Below, piece by piece: positions 1 through 6,059 of a stretch of 6,389 nt of DNA (the stretch's first letter is position 1; each line of letters opens with the position of its first letter). The stretch is taken from positions 1 through 6,389 of the forward strand of contig JAMPAO010000128.1 in NCBI GenBank assembly GCA_023667165.1, read 5' to 3'. The translations under genes and the position numbers were made by a program. A model generated the notes under the pieces. The model did no database searches and was not told where the DNA came from. It worked only from the letters and a program-made list of their open reading frames with translations. The DNA comes from Ruminococcus sp. GTDB lineage: Bacteria; Bacillota; Clostridia; Oscillospirales; Ruminococcaceae.

Positions 1-1
1 T

Positions 2-3000
2 AAAGTCGTCGCCGTGTTCGACGTGTCGCAGACCGAGGGGCGGGAGCTTCCCAGCGTCGGCGCAAACGAGCTGACCGGGGACGTGGAACAGTACGAAGAT
101 TTTTTCGCCGCGCTGGAAAAAACCTCTCCCGTGCCTATGGGCTTTGAGAAGATCGAGGGGACGGCGCACGGCTACTACCACTTGGAGGAAAAGCGCATTG
201 CCATTGACGAGGGAATGAGCGAGCTTCAGAACCTAAAGACCGCGATCCATGAGATCGCCCACGCGAAGCTGCACGACATTGACCTTAACGCCCCGAAAGG
301 GGAACAGGGGGACAGACCCGACCGCCGCACCCGCGAGGTACAGGCGGAAAGCATCGCATACACGGTATGCCAGCACTACGGGCTTGACACATCCGACTAT
401 TCCTTTGGGTACGTCGCCGGGTGGAGCAGCGGGCGGGAGCTTGCGGAGCTGAAAAGCTCCCTTGAAACGATCCGCGCAACCGCAGCGGAGATTATCAACA
501 GCATTGACGGGCATTTTGCAGAGCTGCAACAGGAACGGGAAGCCGCGAAACAGCAGGAAGCGGAAACAGAAAACGCCCCCGACCTTACCGCCGAGCCGAC
601 CGTCACGATCCTTTTCAGCGAGAGCAGCCAGCTACGGGAGGGCGACACATTCCCCCTGTCCCGCGCGAACACCCTCATTGAAGCCCTTGACGAAGCGAAC
701 CTTGAAAGCCCCGGCTACGACAAGACGGATTTCCGCATTGATTTTGTGATGAACGGAAAAGCCGACCAGTACGAGGGGCGGCAGGACTTGGGCGACGGGG
801 AGGGCGCACTGGTTGAGCATATCGAAAAATACCATACCTACTATGCCAATGACCCAAACTGGAATAATTTTCTTTTAGAGCATGAGGGAAAGGAAGCACT
901 GGAAGCTGACAGGGAACACCGTGCTTTTCTTTTGAATGAATTTGTCCCCTATCTGAAACTGCACTGCAACCTCTCTGAAATGGAACGCATTGCAGCGGAA
1001 GCCCTGCAAAAAGATAATCTGACACCAGCGGAAACCGCCTACCACACCGCCATGCAAGCCTATGTTTCCGAGTGCAGGGGGCTTGTCAATCAAGGGGAGT
1101 ACGGCAATCTCCCGCCCGTCCCCCAGCGTGGAGATTTTGATGTGGAGCTGCAAGAATACAAGGAACACGTCAAAGAGGAAATCGCACAGGAAGCCGCCGC
1201 CGCAGGAATGACCGTTGAGGAATACGCCGCCAACGGGTACGAGCCTTACGCCGCGCCGGATCAGGAAGCGGCGCAGACCGCCGAGCCGCAGGAGCAGGAA
1301 AAAGCGGACACCCCCGCACAAGAGGAAACCACAGAGAAAAAAGCAGATACGCCGGAACAGGCAGCACAGACCGCCGACAGACCCCTTACGGATTTACAGA
1401 AAAAAGCGGTTGAAATCGCCGGACGCTATGAAAATCTCCCCATGCAGGATAAAATCGGGATCATTGCACAGGCTTTTGGCGGCACGGAGGGCAGGATCGA
1501 AACCTCACCCTGTACCGGGAAATGGCGCGGAACAAGCGACATATCCATCAAGTTTGACAGCGGCGCGTCCCTTTTTATCGGCAACCACAGGACACCACAA
1601 GCCAAAACCGCAAAGGTGCAGAATGAAGATGTCAACGCTGCGCTGGTACAGTATAACCCGGAGATCATAGCCGCCACAAAGGAAGCCGCCATTTCCGCGC
1701 TTAGGAAGCGGGAAACAAAGGACAATGAGATCGCCGCGCAAAAGGGATTGAAGCCCTACACCCTGCTTAACGTGGAATTTAACGACGGGACGGACGAGAA
1801 AAGCGGCGGGCATATCGGCTGGTATTATGTGACCCTTGCCGTTGACGGTAAAATCCACGCCCATATCGAAACGGGCTTAAACTATGACATACTGGAGGGG
1901 AAAGTAAGCGAGAACCCCACAAGGGAGAATTATTTTGCAGCGGGGGCATTGAAAGAAACGGATGTTGACTATGTTTTTAACAACGTCGGGTTTTCCTCAA
2001 CCTCTGCCCTGTATTCGATCCCTGTCCGTGATGATGTTTTAGAACGTGCGGAAAAGACGCTTGCACAGCGCAAAGAAACGCAGACGGACAAAGCAGCCGA
2101 GCCGCAGCCCCACGCGGCAGGACAGACGGAAACGTCGGTTACATACTACCCGATCAGCGAAGCGGCGGCGAAACGCGCAAAGGAAGCGATCAGCTTTTCC
2201 GATTACAAGCCCGGAAGCGCAACGGCAGAATACCGCCACTATGTAGACGAAGCCGCCGAACTTGCCGCAAGGCAGAAAAAGCGCGTTGACCCCTCTTTCC
2301 ATGCGAAGATCGACGGACTGCTTGACACCTACGCCCGGAAACTGGCGGCAAACATGAACAAGGGCTATGAGATCACCGCCCGCGTCCCGTCGGTTATGAT
2401 TGCCGGGGGAAGCAATTTCCCCGTCCGCAAAAAGGAGAAGCAGAACGCCGCAGCGGATAAGAATATGCAGGAGTTTACGGAGATACAGGGCTTGCTTGAC
2501 AAAATCCGCAGCACCGGCATGGGCGGCATCAGTGCCGACGACCCGGACGCAGTTTCTAAGCTGGAAAGCAAACTTGCAAAGCTGGAAACCTTGCAGGAAA
2601 CCATGAAAGCGGTCAATGCCTATTACCGAAAGAACAAGACCCTTGACGGCTGCCCCCACTTATCGCCGGAGCAGACCGAAAATCTGAAAGCGTCCATGTC
2701 CGGGAGTTACCGGGCGAACCCGAAGCCCTTTGAAAGCTACCAGCTATCGAACAACAACGCGGAAATCCACAGGCTGAAAGACCGTATCGCCGCCCTCACA
2801 CGCCGGAAAGAATCAGGATATGCGGGCTGGGAGTTTGACGGGGGACGTGTGGAAGCCAACACAGCGGACAACCGTTTACAGATTTTCTTTGATGAAAAGC
2901 CGGGCAAAGAAGTACGGGAAGAACTGAAAGGGAACGGTTTCCGCTATGCGCCCAGCGCGGAAGCATGGCAGCGGCAGCTAAACGACAACGCGATCTATGC

Positions 3001-4336
3001 CGCCGACCGTATTCAGTGCATACAGCCCCTTACCGGGGAACGCCCTACCGAATTGCAGAAACGGGCAAGGCAGGAAGCAGCCGCACAGAAAGGAGCCGAG
3101 CCGGAGCAGCCGCAGGAAGCAGCACAGGACACGGAGCCGGGGGATATTTCCGCGCCGGGAACATTCTGCAAAGTGCGGCAGAACCCGAACAGCGACAGCC
3201 GGGAAAACAGCCATATCTTACAGGAATATGTGTCACAGGATAACGGCATGGCGAAGCTGGGGGACATTCTCTACATGGGAACGCCGGAGAAATGCCGGGA
3301 GCTTTTGGGGAAGCTGGAAGCCGGGGAGCTGACACAGGGCGACGTGAAAGAGCTTTACGCAAAGGCGCAGGAAGCGGAAAAAACGGACGCTTTACCCGAC
3401 CCCACGATCAGCGTCGCGGATATGGAAAAATACGGCTACCAGTGGGACGGTATGCTTCCCCTGCGGGAAACAGCCGCCGCGCACCTTTTTGAAAAAGAGG
3501 ATATGCAGATTTTCCGTCTTTATGGTGACGGAAGCGAGGGCATAATCGGCAGCGCAGACGAGATACACGACCATGCGGAAAAGGGCGGCATTTTCGGCGT
3601 ACATAAGGAGGACTGGATCGCCCTCTGCGAATACCGGGACATGAAACAGGAATTAGCCGGGAGCGAAGCCGCAAAGGAAGCCTTACGGGAATACGGCGTG
3701 AAAGACACCTTTTCCATTTACCAGCTAAAACGCGGCGACGAAACAAGGGAATACCGCTTTGAGCCTTACGACCGCTTACAGGCGGCGGGGCTTTGTGTTG
3801 ACCCGGCAAATTATGACCTTATCTATACCGCGCCCCTTGCGCCGGATATGACGCTGGGGGACATTTCTATCCGCTTCAATATCGACCACCCCGCAGATTT
3901 CAAGGGACACAGCCTTTCAACCTCTGACGTGGTAGTGCTTCATCAGAACGGGCAGGACACCGCCCATTACGCGGACAGCTACGGTTATCGGGAAGTGCCG
4001 GAGTTTTTGCGGGAGCAGACACAGCAGCCGGAAAAGGCAAACCCCTTAAAGCACGTTGAGGACGCTATCGAGCAGAACGACAACAATTTTGACGGCATCA
4101 TCAATAACGCCCCCACCGCTGACGAGCTGGAAGCAAAGGCAAGAAGCGGCGGGCAGATCTCCCTTGCGGAATATGCCGCCGCGCTGAAAGCGGAAAAGGA
4201 ACAGGGCAAAGAAGCAAAGCCGGGGAAAAAGACGGAAAAGAAGCCCTCTATCCGGGCGCAGCTAAAAGCCGACAGGGAACGGGCGGCGCAGAAGAAACAG
4301 GCAAGGAGTAAGTCGCAGGACTTGGAAAGGAGCTGA
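2..4336 (+). CDS. Giant ArdC/zincin-YodL-DUF4316 polyvalent protein of an ICE (5' end outside window)
   Basis: The reading frame is open to the left edge, so the GTG at position 14 is not a credible start and the N-terminus is missing. Residue numbers count that GTG as 1. The first residues (VFDVSQTEG) match the end of the ArdC N-terminal ssDNA-binding domain. An ImmA/IrrE-like zinc peptidase follows, with HEIAH at 79-83 and a probable third ligand E112 in QAESIAY. Next come a region resembling large-polyvalent-protein-associated domains (about 198-357), an unrecognised domain (about 460-690), another (about 706-1010, including GWEFDGG and NRLQIFFDEKPG), a region with YGYQWDGMLPL (about 1043-1230), a YodL domain (about 1232-1335, TFSIYQL to REVPEFL) and a DUF4316-like C-terminus (about 1340-1440). 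Linkers rich in A, E, Q and P separate them. ArdC proteins are known antirestriction factors. A role protecting transferred DNA is inferred. The stop lies 4 bp before the next gene. Family assignment of the two ends is firm; the middle domains are not named. Confidence 0.9.
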   Translation, partial: KVVAVFDVSQTEGRELPSVGANELTGDVEQYEDFFAALEKTSPVPMGFEKIEGTAHGYYHLEEKRIAIDEGMSELQNLKTAIHEIAHAKLHDIDLNAPKGEQGDRPDRRTREVQAESIAYTVCQHYGLDTSDYSFGYVAGWSSGRELAELKSSLETIRATAAEIINSIDGHFAELQQEREAAKQQEAETENAPDLTAEPTVTILFSESSQLREGDTFPLSRANTLIEALDEANLESPGYDKTDFRIDFVMNGKADQYEGRQDLGDGEGALVEHIEKYHTYYANDPNWNNFLLEHEGKEALEADREHRAFLLNEFVPYLKLHCNLSEMERIAAEALQKDNLTPAETAYHTAMQAYVSECRGLVNQGEYGNLPPVPQRGDFDVELQEYKEHVKEEIAQEAAAAGMTVEEYAANGYEPYAAPDQEAAQTAEPQEQEKADTPAQEETTEKKADTPEQAAQTADRPLTDLQKKAVEIAGRYENLPMQDKIGIIAQAFGGTEGRIETSPCTGKWRGTSDISIKFDSGASLFIGNHRTPQAKTAKVQNEDVNAALVQYNPEIIAATKEAAISALRKRETKDNEIAAQKGLKPYTLLNVEFNDGTDEKSGGHIGWYYVTLAVDGKIHAHIETGLNYDILEGKVSENPTRENYFAAGALKETDVDYVFNNVGFSSTSALYSIPVRDDVLERAEKTLAQRKETQTDKAAEPQPHAAGQTETSVTYYPISEAAAKRAKEAISFSDYKPGSATAEYRHYVDEAAELAARQKKRVDPSFHAKIDGLLDTYARKLAANMNKGYEITARVPSVMIAGGSNFPVRKKEKQNAAADKNMQEFTEIQGLLDKIRSTGMGGISADDPDAVSKLESKLAKLETLQETMKAVNAYYRKNKTLDGCPHLSPEQTENLKASMSGSYRANPKPFESYQLSNNNAEIHRLKDRIAALTRRKESGYAGWEFDGGRVEANTADNRLQIFFDEKPGKEVREELKGNGFRYAPSAEAWQRQLNDNAIYAADRIQCIQPLTGERPTELQKRARQEAAAQKGAEPEQPQEAAQDTEPGDISAPGTFCKVRQNPNSDSRENSHILQEYVSQDNGMAKLGDILYMGTPEKCRELLGKLEAGELTQGDVKELYAKAQEAEKTDALPDPTISVADMEKYGYQWDGMLPLRETAAAHLFEKEDMQIFRLYGDGSEGIIGSADEIHDHAEKGGIFGVHKEDWIALCEYRDMKQELAGSEAAKEALREYGVKDTFSIYQLKRGDETREYRFEPYDRLQAAGLCVDPANYDLIYTAPLAPDMTLGDISIRFNIDHPADFKGHSLSTSDVVVLHQNGQDTAHYADSYGYREVPEFLREQTQQPEKANPLKHVEDAIEQNDNNFDGIINNAPTADELEAKARSGGQISLAEYAAALKAEKEQGKEAKPGKKTEKKPSIRAQLKADRERAAQKKQARSKSQDLERS
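4244..4263 (+). repeat. 20-bp imperfect direct repeat, copy 1 (PS-I-RAQL tail)
   Basis: This copy matches 5202-5221 at 19 of 20 bases; the only difference is A at 4250 versus G at 5208. It encodes the core PSIRAQL of the C-terminal tail of the giant protein. The shared tail covers 4238-4333. Confidence 0.75.
4327..4332 (+). promoter_or_regulatory. Ribosome binding site AAGGAG for the 317-residue protein
   Basis: AAGGAG sits 8 bases before the ATG at 4341, inside the last codons of the upstream gene. It supports that start and implies that the two genes share one transcript. Confidence 0.8.
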
Positions 4337-4340
4337 CCCT

Positions 4341-5294
4341 ATGGGGAAACTGAATAAATTTGAAGATGTGGACGTGACCGCTTCCCTTGAAGCGATCCTA
4401 AAGCAGAACACGGGATTTTATCAGAGCGATTTTGACATTGACAGACAGATCATTGCGGAAAAGGCGGCAAGCCAAAATCCCGCAGACAAAACGCTTTTGT
4501 GGTTCTGCCGCCCGTCCGGGACGCATTGCTTTAGGGAGCGCGACGTTTTCATCAAGGACACCGCCCCTAACAACACATGGCGTTTCTACAAGGAGCAGAG
4601 CAGCGACCCGATCCTTGCGTATGCCGTGGAACTTACAGGGGTACAGGACGGGAAGATCAAGGGCAATTTATACGAACTGGATTATGAAAAGCACTATGAG
4701 CGCGTCAAGGACAATACGGTTGACGCGGGGATGGTGACGCTTGTTTACGAGCAGGGGACGCGGGAGCAGCCAGCCGGACAGTATTTCGACGGCTATCCCG
4801 ACCCCCAGCTTGGGAAGTTTGAATATTTTGAAACACAGCCGAAAGACCCGGAAGCCCTGCAATCCCTGTTACGGGAGGAAAAGAACAGCCGGGATAAGCT
4901 GACACCGGGGGACTTTGGGGCGCATATCGAAGCCCTGCACAATAATCTGATCGAGCGGGAAGCGCGGCGCATTGTGGCAGACATGAAAAAGCTGTCCGCC
5001 CCCAACAGCCCGGACAAGGCGCATTTCATGGTGGAGCTGTCCCCGGTGTTCACCCGGCTTGCGTCCACAAAGGACACGGAACGGCTTTTCTCCATGCTGC
5101 CCTATAAGACCCTTTCCTTTTCCGCACTGAAAGGACAGCGCGGCACCTACGCGCTGATCGGAAAGGACGAGAACCGGGACAGGGAGGTAAGGAAGCCACG
5201 CCCCTCTGTCCGGGCGCAGCTTGCACAGGATAAAAAGAAAACCGCACCCAAAAAAGCGGTGACAAAGAAAAAAGATCACGGATTGGAGGTATGA
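4341..5294 (+). CDS. Conserved-type ICE accessory protein of unknown function (317 aa)
   Basis: I do not recognise a named domain with confidence. The ATG has a well-spaced AAGGAG, and the gene starts 4 bp after the giant protein's stop. No signal peptide or membrane segment is visible, so it should be cytoplasmic. The N-terminal half holds a motif WFCRPSGTHC (residues 54-63) followed by RERDVF and an aromatic NTWRFYKEQ. This pattern resembles hypothetical proteins I associate with Clostridial conjugative elements. The middle is acidic and aromatic (QYFDGYPDP, FEYFETQP). The region around 190-270 looks helical. The last 32 residues form a lysine-rich tail (PSVRAQL core) that aligns without gaps to the tail of the upstream giant protein. 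Its stop overlaps an in-frame ATG of the next gene. The position between an ArdC-type protein and TTRAP/VLP genes suggests a DNA-transfer or establishment role, which is inference only. Confidence 0.85.
   Translation: MGKLNKFEDVDVTASLEAILKQNTGFYQSDFDIDRQIIAEKAASQNPADKTLLWFCRPSGTHCFRERDVFIKDTAPNNTWRFYKEQSSDPILAYAVELTGVQDGKIKGNLYELDYEKHYERVKDNTVDAGMVTLVYEQGTREQPAGQYFDGYPDPQLGKFEYFETQPKDPEALQSLLREEKNSRDKLTPGDFGAHIEALHNNLIEREARRIVADMKKLSAPNSPDKAHFMVELSPVFTRLASTKDTERLFSMLPYKTLSFSALKGQRGTYALIGKDENRDREVRKPRPSVRAQLAQDKKKTAPKKAVTKKKDHGLEV
5202..5221 (+). repeat. 20-bp imperfect direct repeat, copy 2 (PS-V-RAQL tail)
   Basis: This is the second copy of the 4244-4263 repeat and encodes PSVRAQL in the tail of the 317-residue protein. 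The shared tail covers 5196-5291. The two tails have the same length (32 residues) and 11 identical positions, with further K/R and I/V exchanges. Confidence 0.75.
5285..5289 (+). promoter_or_regulatory. Ribosome binding site GGAGG that decides the TTRAP-like start
   Basis: GGAGG lies only 1 base before the ATG at 5291 but 7 bases before the ATG at 5297. The spacing therefore favours 5297 as the real start, giving a protein beginning MSKLNNNF. The site is embedded in the end of the upstream gene. Confidence 0.7.
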
Positions 5295-5296
5295 GC

Positions 5297-5515
5297 ATGA
5301 GTAAGTTAAACAACAATTTTACGGTGGAGGAAACCAACCTTTTAAGTATCTACATGACAGACAGCAGGGAGGGGCTTATCTTGGCTATGAACGCCGCGCT
5401 GCCCTTTATGGAGGGGGAAACGCGGGACTTTGCCGCCCGCACCCTTGAAAAAGTGCTGCACATGACCGAAGCGGAATTTGCGGGGCTTGCCGTCTACCCC
5501 GCCGACGAGGTATGA
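5297..5515 (+). CDS. Transposon-transfer assisting (TTRAP-like) small protein, 72 aa
   Basis: The pattern NNFTVEETNLLSIYMTDSR, then a helix ending in a cluster of acidic residues (EGETRD), then LEKVLHMTEAEFAGL and a short end with YPADE, matches the TTRAP family as I know it. TTRAP proteins are small helical proteins encoded in Clostridial conjugative transposons, usually around 60-75 residues. Their biochemical role is not established. The start at 5297 is chosen over the in-frame ATG at 5291 because of the GGAGG spacing; the longer version would add only MS and overlap the previous stop by 4 bp. The gene ends in an ATGA overlap with the VLP gene. The size and conserved first half leave little doubt that it is real. 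The family call is by remembered pattern, not by search. Confidence 0.82.
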   Translation: MSKLNNNFTVEETNLLSIYMTDSREGLILAMNAALPFMEGETRDFAARTLEKVLHMTEAEFAGLAVYPADEV

Positions 5516-5877
5516 GCGACAGGAAGCGGCTCACGCCGCCGCAGAGCAGGAAAGTAAACGCCCTTGTGCGCCGGACGTGCTGCAACTGCGATAACGGAAA
5601 TTGTATTTTATTGGACGACGGGGACTATTGCGTATGCCCGCAGCTCATTTCTTATTCCCTGCTCTGCAAGTGGTTCCGCATTGCGGTACTGCCAGCAGAC
5701 AAGGAACTGTACGCCGAGCTTTGCCATACGGAGGATATGCACCGCTGCTGCGTATGCGGTGCGCCCTTTGCTTCCCGCTCCAACCGGGCGGTCTACTGCC
5801 CGGACTGCCGGAAACGGATCACCCGCAGACAGACCGCCGAGCGCATGAGGAAAATGCGGGCGAATGTGACGCGGTAG
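5512..5877 (+). CDS. Cysteine-rich VLP domain protein, 121 aa
   Basis: The protein carries the family signature: an N-terminal RLTPPQSRKVNALVRR, a cysteine block (C23, C24, C26, C31, C40, C42), SYSLLCKWFR (C52) and the name-giving AVLP at residues 58-61. A second module has C79-x2-C82 and C96-x2-C99, the spacing of a zinc ribbon or treble-clef-like site. It is followed by a basic tail (RKRITRRQTAERMRKMR). Thirteen cysteines in 121 residues imply metal binding. Nucleic-acid binding is likely but inferred. The ATG overlaps the TTRAP stop (ATGA at 5512-5515). Only a GAGG one base upstream is available, so translation probably depends on coupling to the TTRAP gene. Proteins of this family are typical of Clostridial ICEs, often near the relaxase, as here. 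No membrane segment or signal peptide is seen. Confidence 0.9.
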   Translation: MSDRKRLTPPQSRKVNALVRRTCCNCDNGNCILLDDGDYCVCPQLISYSLLCKWFRIAVLPADKELYAELCHTEDMHRCCVCGAPFASRSNRAVYCPDCRKRITRRQTAERMRKMRANVTR

Positions 5878-6004
5878 GGGCAAAACAAGCCTTGATTTAT
5901 GCGGCTTTCCGGGCGGGAAAAGGAAGCGGCAAGGGATTTATACCTTTACTCCCGGAAATGCCGTTCTATTGCGTAACAATCCAATATCTGCACCCATAAG
6001 GAAA
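5878..6004. other. Gene-free tail between the VLP gene and the terminator
   Basis: No convincing gene is present. Two + strand frames stay open: one runs to a stop at 5997-5999, and another runs through into the terminator. Neither has its own ribosome binding site and start, and neither has a recognisable motif. The stretch carries a perfect 8-base inverted repeat (5906-5913 and 5951-5958). It probably forms the 3' untranslated part of the operon message. Confidence 0.5.
5906..5958. repeat. Inverted repeat TTTCCGGG / CCCGGAAA
   Basis: TTTCCGGG at 5906-5913 is the exact reverse complement of CCCGGAAA at 5951-5958, with 37 bases between. A shorter competing hairpin is possible (TTTCC 5906-5910 with GGAAA 5916-5920, 5-base loop). 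Eight base pairs over this distance can occur by chance, so function is unproven. Confidence 0.4.
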
Positions 6005-6053
6005 CCGGGGCGCGGTGGCTATGTGATAGCTGCCGCGTCCCGGCTCTTTTTTT
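6005..6053 (+). terminator. Rho-independent terminator of the + strand operon
   Basis: The arms CCGGGGCGCGGTGGCTA (6005-6021) and TAGCTGCCGCGTCCCGG (6027-6043) pair along 17 positions with three G-U wobbles around a TGTGA loop. Three bases (CTC) then lead into seven T (6047-6053). This is a strong intrinsic terminator for the + strand. Read on the - strand, the hairpin comes 16 bases after the relaxase-like gene's stop but is followed only by TTTCC, so it would end that transcript less well. Confidence 0.92.
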
Positions 6054-6059
6054 GTGTAC

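Noticed and set aside
14..16. GTG as the real start of the giant gene
   Set aside because: The frame is open further left, the upstream residues (KVVA) continue the ArdC pattern, and no ribosome binding site is visible before it.
875..1321. 148-residue - strand open frame
   Set aside because: It is antisense to the giant gene; its G/R/F/L-rich composition is typical of a shadow frame.
1259..1400. Tandem repeat or CRISPR-like array
   Set aside because: The repeats are short, degenerate, in-frame protein linker repeats without regular spacers.
1215..1670. 151-residue + strand open frame in another frame
   Set aside because: It is R/K/P-rich and overlaps linker and domain sequence of the giant gene, with no recognisable pattern or upstream ribosome site.
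2039..2659. 206-residue open frame on the - strand inside the giant gene
   Set aside because: It lies antisense to a well-supported coding region, is rich in C, F, R and V with no motif, and fits a GC-rich codon shadow.
5601..5999. 132-residue + strand open frame overlapping the VLP gene and running past its end
   Set aside because: Most of it is an out-of-frame reading of the VLP gene. Only its last 40 or so residues lie in free sequence, and these have no start or ribosome site of their own. The free part is kept as a low-interest finding.
5878..6059. Possible oriT near the relaxase gene
   Set aside because: The stretch flanks the 3' end of the relaxase-like gene, whereas oriT usually lies upstream of the relaxase. 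No recognisable nick motif was seen; the only strong hairpin is explained as a terminator.
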